From Pseudomonadota bacterium (GTDB lineage: Bacteria > Bdellovibrionota_B > Oligoflexia > Silvanigrellales > Silvanigrellaceae): a DNA stretch of 5,690 nucleotides. The notes beneath the pieces are model-generated. The model ran no database searches. It was not told where the DNA came from and was given only the letters and a program-made list of their open reading frames with translations. The translations under genes were made by a program, and so were the position numbers. The stretch spans positions 1 to 5,690 of the forward strand of contig JAIXXU010000223.1 of NCBI GenBank assembly GCA_027490595.1. The letters are read 5' to 3'. Shown here piece by piece: positions 5,480 through 5,690 of the stretch; within the stretch, counting starts at the first letter, position 1; every line of letters starts with the position of its first letter.

Positions 5480-5690
5480 CTAAATTGTTTCTTTCAACTT
5501 TTTCATAGCAATAGCTCGATGACTTGTTTTGTTTTTTTCATCCAAGGTGAACATAGAAAAAGGCATTGAAGTGTTCGCGTTTGAATAGAATATGGAATCG
5601 TAGCCAAAATAAATACCATTCTGTGGAATTACTTCTTTTGTAGACACTTCTCCACAACAATATCCGTAGTGCAAATCAATAAATAGATTA
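5480..5690 (-). CDS. rdgB: RdgB/HAM1-family XTP/dITP pyrophosphatase, C-terminal part (runs off the right edge)
   Basis: This family hydrolyses non-canonical purine triphosphates (dITP, XTP, ITP) to monophosphates plus pyrophosphate, keeping damaged bases out of DNA and RNA; it is cytoplasmic. The minus-strand frame is open from the window edge to TAG at 5482-5480, about 69 residues. The apparent TTG start near 5674 is internal. Landmarks in order are YGYCCGEV, matching the H-G-x-x-x-G-x-I turn of E. coli RdgB, then FGYDSIFY (family FGYDPIF), then LDEKNKTSHRAIAMKKL (family L-x-x-E-x-K-x-x-I-SHR-x-x-A-L). Ser replaces the usual Pro in FGYDPIF. The N-terminal nucleotide-binding part, including the T-x-N-x-x-K motif, lies outside the window. 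The call rests on recalled family motifs, not a search. It converges on tolB with no gap between stop codons. Confidence 0.82.
   Translation of the reverse strand, partial: NLFIDLHYGYCCGEVSTKEVIPQNGIYFGYDSIFYSNANTSMPFSMFTLDEKNKTSHRAIAMKKLKETI

Noticed and set aside
5461..5480. Terminator hairpin at the end of tolB (AGTGT 5462-5466 with ACACT 5473-5477, then a T-rich stretch)
   Set aside because: The stem is only 5 base pairs with two G-C pairs, and no continuous U-tract follows directly. Too weak to call a terminator.

Overview
This window is a compact stretch of a Gram-negative, fairly AT-rich bacterial chromosome. Gram-negative is well supported, because four consecutive genes encode the Tol part of the Tol-Pal trans-envelope machine (TolQ, TolR, TolA, TolB). 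The TonB/TolA C-terminal domain, the TolQ length and the accA-cmk-tol gene order would suit a deltaproteobacterial or Bdellovibrionota-like lineage. That placement is inference and cannot be settled from the sequence alone. I see no mobile element, CRISPR array, tRNA or rRNA.

Layout. Bases 1-1049 (+) are almost all of accA (acetyl-CoA carboxylase carboxyltransferase alpha), with the start lying left of the window. Bases 1036-1746 (+) are cmk (cytidylate kinase), overlapping the end of accA by 14 bases. After a 73-base gap come tolQ (1820-2539), tolR (2544-2978) and a TolA-like gene that begins in a 4-base ATGA overlap with tolR (2975). The TolA-like frame is interrupted by one TAA at 3752-3754. 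The same frame then stays open and encodes a typical TonB/TolA C-terminal domain up to 4069. tolB follows (4079-5479). On the minus strand, abutting the tolB stop with no gap, is the 3' end of a RdgB/HAM1-type XTP/dITP pyrophosphatase gene (5480-5690, running off the right edge). Almost every base is coding.

How the genes work together. AccA supports fatty-acid and hence lipid synthesis, and Cmk makes CDP for nucleic acids and CDP-activated lipid precursors. TolQ and TolR form the proton-driven inner-membrane motor, TolA transmits energy across the periplasm, and TolB is the periplasmic beta-propeller partner. The close spacing and overlaps suggest one plus-strand transcription unit, possibly with an extra promoter before tolQ. 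The expected pal gene is not next to tolB, so it must lie elsewhere or be absent.

The most notable feature is the split tolA. The transmembrane anchor with its S-x3-H motif and the C-terminal receptor-interaction domain lie in one reading frame, separated by a single stop codon. This could be a recent nonsense mutation, a sequencing error, stop-codon readthrough, or two separately translated polypeptides. A Shine-Dalgarno-like AGGA just before the stop, an ATG 5 bases after it and a 15-codon ORF whose TGA overlaps a TTG in the C-domain frame make reinitiation conceivable but unproven. Everything else looks like ordinary housekeeping and envelope biology.
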